DNA of 32,886 nt from Verrucomicrobiaceae bacterium (GTDB taxonomy: Bacteria > Verrucomicrobiota > Verrucomicrobiia > Verrucomicrobiales > Akkermansiaceae). Below are positions 1 to 8,082 of the stretch, piece by piece; position 1 is the stretch's first letter, and the number at the start of each line of letters is the position of its first letter. Both the position numbers and the translations under genes were made by a program. The notes below the pieces were generated by a model that saw nothing but the letters and a program-made list of their open reading frames with translations, ran no database searches and was not told the origin of the DNA. The stretch covers positions 1 through 32,886 of the forward strand of contig SYAP01000230.1 in the NCBI GenBank assembly GCA_005787565.1, written 5' to 3'.

Positions 1-415
1 GGCTCAGTGCGGCGAGCTCCTTTTTGGACATCGACTTGAACTCCGGTTGTTTCTCGATGTTCTCGAGGTACTTGAGGCGCTCGATCGACTTGCGCACCGT
101 GGTGCTGTTGGTGAGCATTCCGCCCAGCCAGCGGTGGTTGACGTAGTGTTGGCCGGTAGCCTCCGCAGCTTCGCGAATGGCGTCCTGAGCTTGGCGCTTG
201 CAGCCGACGAATAGAACCTTTTTGCCTTTTCCAACGAGGTCGGCGAGGAAATCCGCAGCCTTGTCGAGTTGCTGGACAGTCTTCTCAAGGTTGATGATGT
301 AAATCCCGCCCTTGTCCTTCATAAGGTAGGGCTTCATGCGGGGATTCCATTTTTTCGTTTGGTGGCCGTAGTGGACGCCGGCGTCCACCATTTCAGTGAT
401 GAGTTCGTTGATCAT
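1..415 (-). CDS. rpsB: 30S ribosomal protein S2 (N-terminal part; runs off window start)
   Basis: S2 is a small-subunit ribosomal protein that helps S1 bind and supports translation initiation. Translating the minus strand from the ATG at 415 gives MINELITEMVDAGVHYGHQ, then WNPRMKPY, GIYIINLEKT, VLFVGCKRQAQDAI and HYVNHRWLGGMLTN. These blocks are diagnostic of S2. About 138 residues are present; the C-terminal part lies beyond position 1. The N-terminus matches the usual S2 start about ten residues before the GVHxGHQ block. No good Shine-Dalgarno sequence precedes the ATG. A promoter-like pair lies at 526-554, leaving a leader of roughly 100 nt that could carry ribosomal-protein autoregulation (inference). 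tsf would be expected downstream but is outside the window. Confidence 0.97.
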   Translation of the reverse strand, partial: MINELITEMVDAGVHYGHQTKKWNPRMKPYLMKDKGGIYIINLEKTVQQLDKAADFLADLVGKGKKVLFVGCKRQAQDAIREAAEATGQHYVNHRWLGGMLTNSTTVRKSIERLKYLENIEKQPEFKSMSKKELAALS

Positions 416-622
416 GGGATATGGGATTTCCCGCCTTGATTCAGGACGGGCGATGCTGAAGACCTGCCGCTTGGCGATTCCCTCCGGATCTTCGTTGGTT
501 GCATTGCGGCGAAGGAGGGGCGGTGGAAATAGGGAGCAAAAAACCGATTGGCAAGGAAAAATCGGCAAAACCACGCTAGCGAACAGCTTCGAAATCGAGG
601 GTCACCCAAAAAAATCCCCGAT
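416..622. other. Non-coding gap upstream of rpsB
   Basis: These 207 bases separate the M14 carboxypeptidase stop from the rpsB start, both on the minus strand. They hold the candidate rpsB promoter (526-554). Near the rpsB start on the minus strand is a weak hairpin (CCCGtCC pairing with GGcGGG around a short loop, about 428-450) that could influence initiation. Short reading frames across the gap look like chance: none has a recognisable family. Confidence 0.5.
526..554 (-). promoter_or_regulatory. Candidate rpsB promoter
   Basis: On the minus strand TTGCCA (549-554) is followed by a 17-bp spacer and TATTTC (526-531). Both resemble sigma-70 boxes and the spacing is ideal. A start near 519 would give a leader of about 100 nt before the rpsB ATG at 415. 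Found by eye only. Confidence 0.45.
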
Positions 623-1366
623 TCACACAACCCACCCGATCGCCTGCCTCACCCCCGCAATGTGGCTGGCCACCCGGTCCTCCAGCGCAAGAGAACTCGG
701 CGTCTCAAACGTGTAAGACAGCGGGCAGCCCCGCTTCGCCACGTAAATCGCCTCCGGCCATCCCTCCGGCACATCCGCCTCGGCCGCATGATAAATCCAA
801 CCATCCTCCCGCGACTCATGGTCGTCGATCAACGGACCACGCTCCGCCTCAAACCACGGCCCCACCGCCTCAATGATGGACCGCGTCCGCTCAGGCCAAT
901 CCTCCCCGAGATTGATCTCGTACAAATAAAAACCCCGCGTTTCCCAATCCTCATGCAACGAAAGAAACAAATCCGGCACCGGAACCTTCTCCATCCAGCA
1001 AACATGCGCCGCAACCTCGGCTGTCGACCGCAACAAATAATCACGATTCAAGTCCACACCGCCGGAATTCTCCCGGGTCCTCGCCAACAACCCGGCGGGA
1101 TTCAGCTTCGGCACAAGCAGCCAGTGAATCCCCTCAACAAAATCCCCACCCCTCATCAACTCCAACATCGCCAGCGGTCCCGCCGGCTCATCCCCGTGAA
1201 TGCCCGAGGAAATATAGACCCGTGGCCCCTCCGCCTCCCGCTCCCAGGCAACGATCGGACCCGCAGCCGTCTCTAACAAAATCTCGCCCGCAAAGCCCCT
1301 CAACCGCGCCTCACGCGCGAATTCCGCGTCATAAACCTCGCCAACGTCCAGACTCATCCCCGCCAT
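623..1366 (-). CDS. M14-family zinc carboxypeptidase
   Basis: Predicted zinc metallopeptidase of the M14 family (MpaA/succinylglutamate-desuccinylase-like branch), 247 residues. Such enzymes remove C-terminal residues from peptides, including murein peptides, or deacylate amino acids. Visible signature: GIHGDEPAG gives the HxxE zinc pair (H57, E60); GVDLNRDY (about 104-110) holds the substrate-binding Asn-Arg; LSLHED supplies the third zinc ligand H138; YTFETPSS near residue 220 matches the T-x-E-x-P segment with the catalytic Glu. No signal peptide is visible, so it is probably cytoplasmic. The start at 1366 could instead be the Met four codons in. It follows the dienelactone-hydrolase gene by 39 bp on the same strand, so the two may be co-transcribed. 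The family call is secure; the substrate is unknown. Confidence 0.82.
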   Translation of the reverse strand: MAGMSLDVGEVYDAEFAREARLRGFAGEILLETAAGPIVAWEREAEGPRVYISSGIHGDEPAGPLAMLELMRGGDFVEGIHWLLVPKLNPAGLLARTRENSGGVDLNRDYLLRSTAEVAAHVCWMEKVPVPDLFLSLHEDWETRGFYLYEINLGEDWPERTRSIIEAVGPWFEAERGPLIDDHESREDGWIYHAAEADVPEGWPEAIYVAKRGCPLSYTFETPSSLALEDRVASHIAGVRQAIGWVV

Positions 1367-1405
1367 CCTTCACGGATTACCACCCGCCCGCAACCCGGGA
1401 AACCC

Positions 1406-2194
1406 TCATCCCTTCGCAAAAATCTCCGCGAAAAAAACCCTCATCGCCTCCCACGAACGCCGGTCCGCCGCCTCCTGATAGGCCGCCCCCTTCGACGCAT
1501 CATCACCCGCCTCCTTGTGCGTGAAACTGTGCACCGCATCCCCATACGAAACCAACTGCCAATCCGCCTTCGCCGCCGTCATCTCCTTCCCAAACGCCGC
1601 CACCTGCTCCCCCGGCACATACGGATCCGCCGCACCATGCAGCACCAGCACCTTGGCCCTCACCCCACCCTCCTTCGCCGCCATTCCCTCCGCCGCATCC
1701 AGCCCGCCGTGGAAGGAAACCACCCCCGCAACCTCAGCCCCCGCCCGCGCCATCTCCAAAACACCAGTCCCGCCAAAACAATACCCGATCGCCGCAACCC
1801 GCTCCCCATCCGTCCGCTCGTCCCCCTTCAAAACCTCCAGCCCGGCCATCAGTCGCGCCCGGAAAAGCTCACGGTCACCCTTGTATTTCCCCGCCTCCTT
1901 CCCCGATTCAGGCGGCTGCGGACGAATCCCCGCCCCGTAAACATCCGCCGCAAACACATTATAACCCAACTCCGCCAGCATCCGCGAACGCCGCTTCTCA
2001 TACTCCGAAAGCCCCGTCCACTGGTGAATCACCAACACCGCCGGCCGCTTCCCCGCCCCCGCATCATCATACACATGAAACCCCTCCAACTTCACCCCGC
2101 CCTCCTCATACGAAACCACCCGCTCCACCAAAGCCCCCGCCGCACCACCAACCATCGCCGCCATCATCATCAAGGAAACCGCCGTTGTTTTCAT
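1406..2194 (-). CDS. Secreted dienelactone hydrolase family protein
   Basis: Alpha/beta-hydrolase of the dienelactone hydrolase family, 262 residues from the chosen start. DLH-type enzymes hydrolyse ester or lactone bonds using a Cys-His-Asp triad. The nucleophile elbow is GYCFGG (C139), the Asp is in HGAADPY (D190) and the His in DAVHSF (H222). VLVIHQWTGL and NVFAADVYG are the usual core strands. I chose the ATG at 2194, not the upstream in-frame Met at 2242, because it begins with MKTTAVSLMMMAAMVGGAAGA, a clear signal peptide, and because a TTGACG/TTGATT promoter lies just upstream of it. Export is unlike the classic chlorocatechol-pathway enzyme, so the true substrate is open. It probably heads a minus-strand unit with the M14 peptidase gene. 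Confidence 0.86.
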   Translation of the reverse strand: MKTTAVSLMMMAAMVGGAAGALVERVVSYEEGGVKLEGFHVYDDAGAGKRPAVLVIHQWTGLSEYEKRRSRMLAELGYNVFAADVYGAGIRPQPPESGKEAGKYKGDRELFRARLMAGLEVLKGDERTDGERVAAIGYCFGGTGVLEMARAGAEVAGVVSFHGGLDAAEGMAAKEGGVRAKVLVLHGAADPYVPGEQVAAFGKEMTAAKADWQLVSYGDAVHSFTHKEAGDDASKGAAYQEAADRRSWEAMRVFFAEIFAKG

Positions 2195-2200
2195 CTCGCC

Positions 2201-2229
2201 AATCAAGACCCATCCCCACCATCCGTCAA
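2201..2229 (-). promoter_or_regulatory. Candidate promoter of the dienelactone hydrolase gene, near-leaderless
   Basis: Minus strand: TTGACG (2224-2229), 17-bp spacer, TTGATT (2201-2206), then six bases to the ATG at 2194. The -35 box matches consensus at five of six positions and the -10 at about three. If real, transcription would start at or within a base or two of the start codon. Confidence 0.38.
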
Positions 2230-2306
2230 ACCCCACCTCCACCCATTACATTTCCCGCACTTGCGGCACCCGGGCAAATGGTTACCGTCATCCTCTACCG
2301 CGTCTT

Positions 2307-5300
2307 ATGCATCGCCTCACCCGTCACCGCTGCTACGGCGCAGCACTGGTCGCCCTCCTCATCACCACCCTCATCCTTTCGATCAGAAAAGGTGAACCGC
2401 AGGAGTCCTCCGCCACCCGCCAAACCCCACCTCCAGGCCAACCCGCCACAACCCTCTCCACAGCGGAAAAAATCCAACCCACACCCACCTCCCGCAAATC
2501 CCGCGCCGCCACCCAGCCCCCACGCCAAATCCGCATGACCCACGGCGTCGAGCTCCAGCTCGCACTCGACGAAGCCATCACCCGCCAACCCGACGGCCGC
2601 GAAACATCCATCCCACTCGATCCCCCGGCCACCCTCGCCACCCTCGGAGATAGACTCGCCACCACCCGCTCCTCACCCGTCGCCTACCCCGTCGGCAAAG
2701 AAAAATCCCCCGCCAACCGCCGCGTCATCACCCGCGACCTCAGCGTCAACCTCGGCGAAGCCAACCTCACCCAACTCCTCAAAAACCACCGCCTCACCCT
2801 CAAGGAACGCCCATCCTACGCCCCAGGCTGGGTCATCCTCTCCGCCCCAGATCCCCTCGCCGCACTCGCCGTCATCGATGCCGTCCGCTCCTCCAACGGC
2901 GTCCTCGAAGCCGACATCCTCGTCGGCCGCCCACGCTTCAAACGCGCACTCCCCAACGACACCCTCATCTCCCAACAATGGCACCTCTCCAACACCAACT
3001 CCACCCGCACCCACGCCAACGTCGAATCCACCTGGAACTTCCCTAACACCGGATCACGCGGCACCGGCATCCGCATCGGCATCGTCGATGACGGCATCGA
3101 CCTCACCCACCCGGACCTCTCCCCGAACCTCGACACCACCAACGACCGCGACTTCCTCCAAAACGACAACGACCCCTCCCCCATCGTCGCCAACGAAGAC
3201 TTCCACGGCACCGCTTGCGCCGGAGTCGCCGCCGCCCGAGGAAACAACAACCTCGGCGTCAGCGGCGTCGCACCCAACGCCACACTCGTCGGCCTCAGAC
3301 TCATCTCCGACGCCACCGTCACCGTCACCGACTCCCAGGAATCCTCCGCCATGGCTTGGAGAAACGACATCATCCAGATCAAATCCAACAGCTGGGGCCC
3401 AACCGACGATGGCACCACCCTCATCACCGAACGCCCCGGCTCCCTCATCCTCGCCGCCTTCGCCAACGCCACCTCCACCGGACGCGATGGCAAAGGCACC
3501 ATCATCGTCTGGGCCGGCGGAAACGGTGGCAGCACCTCCAACCGCGACAACTCCAACTACGACGGATACGCCAACTCCATCCACACCATCGCCGTCGCCG
3601 CATCCAACTCCGTCGGCACCCGCTCCAGCTACAGCGAACCCGGCGCAAACCTCATCGTCTGCGCCCCATCCGATGGCACCAGCGCACAACTCGCCATCAC
3701 CACCACAGACCTCGTCGGCAGCGTCGGCTACAACACCGCCAGCGGCACCGCCGGCAACTACGCCACCGACTTCGGCGGCACCTCCTCCGCAACCCCCGTC
3801 GTCTCAGGCACCGCCGCCCTCATGCTCGAGAAAAACCCCAACCTCGGCTGGCGCGACGTACAGGAAATCCTCATCCGCTCCGCCTTCAAAATCTCACCCT
3901 CAGACCCCGGCTGGTCTAACAACTCCGCCGGATTCCACTTCAACCACCAGTTCGGCGCAGGCCTCGTCGATGCCACCGCCGCCGTCAACCTCGCCAATGG
4001 ATGGGTCAACCTCGCCCCGCAAACCAACATCACCGCCAACACCTCCGGCCTCCCCGTCGCCATCCCAGACAACAACCCCACCGGCATCACCCGCACCTTC
4101 ACCATCACCGACTCCATCCGCGTCGAACACGCCACCCTCCGCCTAACAGCCTCCCACACCAACCACCGCAACCTCGACATCACCCTCACCTCCCCCTCCG
4201 GAATGGTCAGCCAACTCGCCGTCTTCGACACCACCAAAGCCGGCGAATCCCTCACCAACTGGACCTTCTCCTCCGTCCGCCATTGGGGCGAAGGCTCCAT
4301 CGGCACCTGGACCATGACCATCGCCGACCGCGACAGCGGCACCACCGGCAGCCTCACCGCCGCCGAACTCCAACTCTTCGGCACACCCTCCACCCCCATC
4401 AACCAACCCCCGCAAATCACCGCCGCCTCTCTATCAGAAACCACCAACGCCTACGCAGACACCCCTCTCATCGTCTCCTCCATCACCGCCACCGATCCCG
4501 AAACCAATCCTATCACCTACCTCTATCAGTGGCAGTCCAGCACCGATGCCATCACCTTCACCAACCAGTCGGAAACCTCCGCCACCCTCTCCCCGAACCC
4601 ATCTAACACAGGAAAACTCTGGCGCTGCATCATCACCGCCAACGATGGCAACTCAAACAGCCAACCCTTCACCACCGCCGCCGTCAACCTCCTCACCCGC
4701 CCGCCCGCCACCGCCTCCCCCGGCGATCCCTTCACCTACACCAGCGGCCTCGTCCTCGCCGGCAACTCCGCCAACATCTCACGCCAAGCCATCATCAACG
4801 AATTCAGCCAAGGCCCCAGCGGCGGCTTATCCGAGTGGATTGAAATCCTCACCCTCCAATCCGGCAGCTTCCGCTACTGGGACCTCAGCTCCGACGGACG
4901 CATCCTCGTCTTCCAAGACACCTCCGTCTGGGACAACATCCCAGCCGGAACCCTCATCGTCATCTACAACGGCGCAAGTAAAGACAGCCGAATCCCCGCC
5001 GACGACACCAACCCATCAGACGGCGTCATGATCCTCAGCAGCACCAACCCCACCTATTTCGATCTGAGCTTCGACGACTGGCTCGATCTCGGAAACTCCG
5101 GCGACTACATCCAACTGAACGACGACGAGTCCACTCGCATCCACGGCCTCTCCTACGGCTCCGTCAACACCGAATCCCCCTACATCGGCTCGGTAGGCAG
5201 CGCACACTCCGCCCACTTCAACAGCGACGAAGACGCCGATGCCGACCTCGTCAGCGCCTGGACCGTCATCACCCAAGCCAGCAGCACCCCGGGCACCGGA

Positions 5301-5933
5301 AACAACACCACCAACTCCGCCTTCGTCACCGCACTTCGCAACAACACACTCAACACCCCCGCACTCTTCCGCCTCGGCACCGGCATCACCCTGCCTGCCG
5401 GCCTCTCCCTCAACACCACCACCGGCATCCTCTCCGGCACCCTATCTAACAGCATCCCCCCCGGCTCATACCCCATTACCATCGAACGCTACAACACCAC
5501 CCCCGCCACCGTCTCCCAATCCTTCACCCTCACCATCGCCGACGATCCAACCTTCGCCTCATGGATCGCCACCTTCGAACCCATCGAAAACGCCTCCTCC
5601 ACCGGCGATCCCGACCGCGACGGCCTCCCCAACCTCGTCGAATACGCCCTCGCCCTCGATCCCGAAACCCCGGAAAACCCCTCGCCCGTCATCTATCAGC
5701 CCGGCGTCTCCTCCATCACCCTCACCTACAGCGTCTCAAAACTCCACAACGACGTCACCCTCACCCCCGAATGGTCCACCACCCTCAACGGCTCCCAACC
5801 CTGGTCCACCAACGGCATCACCGTCACCATCCTCGAGGACAACACCACCAACCAGCTCCGCCGCGCCATCCTCCCCATCGATCCTCTCGATCCCCAACGC
5901 TACCTCCGCCTCCGCGCCAGCCTGACAAACTAA
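2307..5933 (+). CDS. Secreted subtilisin-like serine protease with P domain and C-terminal modules
   Basis: Large (1208-residue) exported S8-family endopeptidase. Residues 1-27 form a basic then hydrophobic signal/anchor. Residues 75-230 look like a propeptide region. The catalytic domain follows, with Asp261 in GIVDDGIDLTHPDL, His300 in DFHGTACAG, Asn in WAGGNGG and Ser493 in GGTSSATPVVSG. Residues about 570-695 match a proprotein-convertase P domain (TFTITDSI, LDITLTSPSG, GTWTMTIADRDSG). Then come an Ig-like segment (about 700-795), a lamin-tail-like segment (about 824-990, with INEFSQGPSG and WIEI), an Ig-like repeat with LPAGLSLNTTTGILSGT (about 1010-1080), and a C-terminal module starting DPDRDGLPNLVEYAL, typical of verrucomicrobial exported proteins. 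The gene is monocistronic and has extreme NNC codon usage, which creates long shadow frames on both strands. Start ATG at 2307; no Shine-Dalgarno seen. The substrate is unknown. Confidence 0.9.
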   Translation: MHRLTRHRCYGAALVALLITTLILSIRKGEPQESSATRQTPPPGQPATTLSTAEKIQPTPTSRKSRAATQPPRQIRMTHGVELQLALDEAITRQPDGRETSIPLDPPATLATLGDRLATTRSSPVAYPVGKEKSPANRRVITRDLSVNLGEANLTQLLKNHRLTLKERPSYAPGWVILSAPDPLAALAVIDAVRSSNGVLEADILVGRPRFKRALPNDTLISQQWHLSNTNSTRTHANVESTWNFPNTGSRGTGIRIGIVDDGIDLTHPDLSPNLDTTNDRDFLQNDNDPSPIVANEDFHGTACAGVAAARGNNNLGVSGVAPNATLVGLRLISDATVTVTDSQESSAMAWRNDIIQIKSNSWGPTDDGTTLITERPGSLILAAFANATSTGRDGKGTIIVWAGGNGGSTSNRDNSNYDGYANSIHTIAVAASNSVGTRSSYSEPGANLIVCAPSDGTSAQLAITTTDLVGSVGYNTASGTAGNYATDFGGTSSATPVVSGTAALMLEKNPNLGWRDVQEILIRSAFKISPSDPGWSNNSAGFHFNHQFGAGLVDATAAVNLANGWVNLAPQTNITANTSGLPVAIPDNNPTGITRTFTITDSIRVEHATLRLTASHTNHRNLDITLTSPSGMVSQLAVFDTTKAGESLTNWTFSSVRHWGEGSIGTWTMTIADRDSGTTGSLTAAELQLFGTPSTPINQPPQITAASLSETTNAYADTPLIVSSITATDPETNPITYLYQWQSSTDAITFTNQSETSATLSPNPSNTGKLWRCIITANDGNSNSQPFTTAAVNLLTRPPATASPGDPFTYTSGLVLAGNSANISRQAIINEFSQGPSGGLSEWIEILTLQSGSFRYWDLSSDGRILVFQDTSVWDNIPAGTLIVIYNGASKDSRIPADDTNPSDGVMILSSTNPTYFDLSFDDWLDLGNSGDYIQLNDDESTRIHGLSYGSVNTESPYIGSVGSAHSAHFNSDEDADADLVSAWTVITQASSTPGTGNNTTNSAFVTALRNNTLNTPALFRLGTGITLPAGLSLNTTTGILSGTLSNSIPPGSYPITIERYNTTPATVSQSFTLTIADDPTFASWIATFEPIENASSTGDPDRDGLPNLVEYALALDPETPENPSPVIYQPGVSSITLTYSVSKLHNDVTLTPEWSTTLNGSQPWSTNGITVTILEDNTTNQLRRAILPIDPLDPQRYLRLRASLTN

Positions 5934-5958
5934 CAGATCAGCACCGCACCCAAACCCA

Positions 5959-6597
5959 TCAAACCTCCACAGAACGCGCCATCAAATCCACCGTCTGCTG
6001 CAACCAACCCTCGCGCTTGAGCTTCGAAAGCCCCGAGGTCCTCCTCAGCATCCCACCCATCAACGCCGCGGTGAAAACCTCTGCAAACGCCGCCACCTTC
6101 AAATCCTTTCTAACAAGTCCCGCCTCCATCCGCTCCTTCAGATAACATTCGATGCTCCGGTGAAACGGACCTAACACATCCCCGATCAGCTCCTTCGCCA
6201 AATTCGGCTGCCTCCGCCCCTCGCCGATCAACACCCGCGCCATCCCCTCGCAGCGCTCCATCGAAGCATTGTAAACCGTCGCGAAACGCAGCAAATCCGC
6301 GCGCAACTCCCCCGTCATCCCCTCCCGGCACTCACAAAGACTCCGGAACTCGGCGGACGTCTCATGCACCACCGCCGCCAACAACTTCTGCTTCGTCTCG
6401 AAATGCCGGAACAATGTCACTTCGTTGCAACCCGCACGCTCCGCAATCCCACGCGTCGTCGCCGCATCAATCCCCTTCTCCCCGAATTCCTCCCGCGCCG
6501 CATCAATCAACCGGCGGCGCATCGACGGCGGAACTGGCGGATCTTGTTTCAAACGAACGGCGGGCACATCCCTATTTTTGCAAGTAACCACTTGCAT
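5959..6597 (-). CDS. TetR-family transcriptional repressor of the adjacent RND efflux operon
   Basis: TetR-type regulator, 212 residues from the longest start. The N-terminal DNA-binding domain is clear: LIDAAREEFGEKGIDAATT, then the helix-turn-helix GIAERAGCNEVTLFRHF, then ETKQKLLAAVV. The variable C-terminal ligand domain follows and ends LMARSVEV. It is divergent from a complete RND efflux operon, the usual arrangement for a local repressor released by a pump substrate. The start is uncertain. The ATG at 6597 lies inside the palindromic operator; a GTG at 6567 or the Met at 6522 (SMRRRLIDAA) would place the start closer to helix 1, as is common in the family. It converges with the subtilase gene, 25 bp apart. 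The regulatory role is inference from family and position. Confidence 0.88.
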   Translation of the reverse strand: MQVVTCKNRDVPAVRLKQDPPVPPSMRRRLIDAAREEFGEKGIDAATTRGIAERAGCNEVTLFRHFETKQKLLAAVVHETSAEFRSLCECREGMTGELRADLLRFATVYNASMERCEGMARVLIGEGRRQPNLAKELIGDVLGPFHRSIECYLKERMEAGLVRKDLKVAAFAEVFTAALMGGMLRRTSGLSKLKREGWLQQTVDLMARSVEV

Positions 6598-6602
6598 GCA
6601 AG
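6579..6602. promoter_or_regulatory. Palindromic operator between tetR-type gene and RND operon
   Basis: Two overlapping perfect inverted repeats share an arm. TGCAAGT (6579-6585) and ACTTGCA (6590-6596) flank AACC, an 18-bp dyad. CTTGCATGCAAG (6591-6602) is a 12-bp perfect palindrome. The size and place match TetR-family operators in a divergent intergenic region, and the site overlaps the longest start of the regulator. TTGCAT at 6592-6597 could be the -35 of the efflux operon, so repressor binding would block transcription of both genes. Binding is inferred. Confidence 0.65.
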
Positions 6603-6617
6603 CGGAATCGTGTTTTC

Positions 6618-8048
6618 ATGGCGCATCCCATGTCCGCGCGCCTCCCACTCCTGAATCTGGCTCCGCTTCCGGCCGTGCTTCCCCTGCTCCTCCTCACCGC
6701 CTGCCAACCCGTCGGCCCGGACCACAAGACACCCGCCATGGACCTCCCCGCCTCGTTCTCCGATGGCGGCGTCCGCTGGAAACGCCAATCCGCGGAATCC
6801 CAACCCAAACCCCAATCCTGGTGGCGCCTCTTCGGAGACTCCACCCTCAACTCCCTCGTCGATCGCGGCCTCTCTAACAACCAGGAACTCGCCGGCGCCT
6901 CCGCACGCCTCCAACAGGCCCGCGACCTCAGCCGCGCCGCACGCACCCGCTTCTTCCCCGCCATCGCACTCAACGCAAACGGCGAACGCACCCAGTCCCG
7001 CTTCCGCGGCCCCGGCGGCGGCTCGCTCCTCCAGAACAACTACTCGGTCCCCATCGACTTCTCCTACGAAATCGACTTCTGGGGCAAAGTCCGCCGCCAG
7101 GTCGAATCCGCCACCGCCGCCGAAGCCGCCTCCAGGGAATCCCTCAACGGCATGCGCCTCTCCATCGCCGGGGAAATCGCCCAAACCTACTGGGCTCTCC
7201 GCGCCGTCGATGCCGATCGGAAACTGTTGGACGAAACCCTCGCCCTCCGCCGCAAGGCTCTCGACCTCCTCACCCGCCAGCGCGATGCCGGCGCCATCAG
7301 CGATCTCGATCTCTCACGCGCCCAAACCGAAGTATCAACCGCCGAGTCCGACCGCATCGGCCTCGACCGCGATCGCGTCGAACTCGTCAACGCACTCGCC
7401 GTTCTAACAGGATCCGCCGCCACCGGCTCCTCCGTTCCCGAATCCTCGAAATTGCCCGGCCCACCCTCGATCCCCGGCTCAATCCCATCCGAACTGCTCC
7501 GCCAACGCCCGGACATCCGCGCCGCGGAACACCGCGTCGCCGCCGCCAACGCCGACATCGGCGTCGCAACCGCGATGTTCTACCCATCCATCACGCTCAA
7601 CGCATCAGGCGGATTCGATGCCCCGGTCTTCAACCAATTGTTCGATGCCGATGCCCTCGTCTGGTCCCTCGGCGCGGGAATTTCCCAACCCATCAGCGGC
7701 CACGGCCTGCTCCGCGCCCAACGCGATGCCGCGGTCTCCGCCCATCAGGCAGCCAGCGCCGACTACCGCCAGACCGTCCTCGTCGCCCTCCGCGAGGTGG
7801 AAAACGCCCTCCAAGGAACCACCATCCTCGCCCGCCGGGAAAAGGCCCAACAGGACGCCGTAAACGCCGCCCGCAAAACCTTCGACCTCTCCTCCAAACG
7901 CTTCAACGCCGGACTCGTCAGCTTCCTCGATGTCGTCGATTCGGAACGCACCCGCCTCGATGCCGAACGCGGCCTCAACGCGATCCGCGCCGAACGCCTC
8001 GCCATCTCCGTCTCTCTCATCAAATCACTCGGCGGCGAGTGGCGCTGA
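6618..8048 (+). CDS. RND efflux outer-membrane lipoprotein (NodT/OprM family)
   Basis: Outer-membrane channel of a tripartite RND pump, 476 residues, the normal OprM/CusC length. The N-terminus is a lipoprotein signal ending in LLTAC (Cys29 from the first Met), followed by QPVGPDHKTP, the typical start of mature NodT-type proteins. The two outer-membrane efflux repeats are visible: the first with WWRLFGDSTLNSLVDRGLSNNQEL, SYEIDFWGKV and AEIAQTYWALRA-like helices; the second with RPDIRAAEHRVAAANADIGVATAMFYPSI, ISQPISGHGLL and FNAGLVSFLDVVDSERTRLDAE. It is first in the operon, divergent from the TetR gene. An alternative start is the ATG at 6630, which keeps the signal peptide and sits 9 bases after a possible -10. 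The adaptor gene follows 34 bp downstream. Confidence 0.93.
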   Translation: MAHPMSARLPLLNLAPLPAVLPLLLLTACQPVGPDHKTPAMDLPASFSDGGVRWKRQSAESQPKPQSWWRLFGDSTLNSLVDRGLSNNQELAGASARLQQARDLSRAARTRFFPAIALNANGERTQSRFRGPGGGSLLQNNYSVPIDFSYEIDFWGKVRRQVESATAAEAASRESLNGMRLSIAGEIAQTYWALRAVDADRKLLDETLALRRKALDLLTRQRDAGAISDLDLSRAQTEVSTAESDRIGLDRDRVELVNALAVLTGSAATGSSVPESSKLPGPPSIPGSIPSELLRQRPDIRAAEHRVAAANADIGVATAMFYPSITLNASGGFDAPVFNQLFDADALVWSLGAGISQPISGHGLLRAQRDAAVSAHQAASADYRQTVLVALREVENALQGTTILARREKAQQDAVNAARKTFDLSSKRFNAGLVSFLDVVDSERTRLDAERGLNAIRAERLAISVSLIKSLGGEWR

Positions 8049-8082
8049 TCCGTATCTCTCATTTTCTAACACACTATCAGCC

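Noticed and set aside
4-288. Minus-strand open frame overlapping rpsB
   Set aside because: A different frame reads as ribosomal protein S2; this one has no homology signal.
396-1276. Plus-strand open frames over the M14 peptidase gene
   Set aside because: Arg/Pro-rich shadows; the minus frame has the complete zinc peptidase motif set.
2816-4447. Several antisense and alternate-frame open frames inside the subtilase gene
   Set aside because: Ser/Pro/Thr- or Gly/Val-rich shadows of a C-rich gene; no motif, and the S8 frame is continuous.
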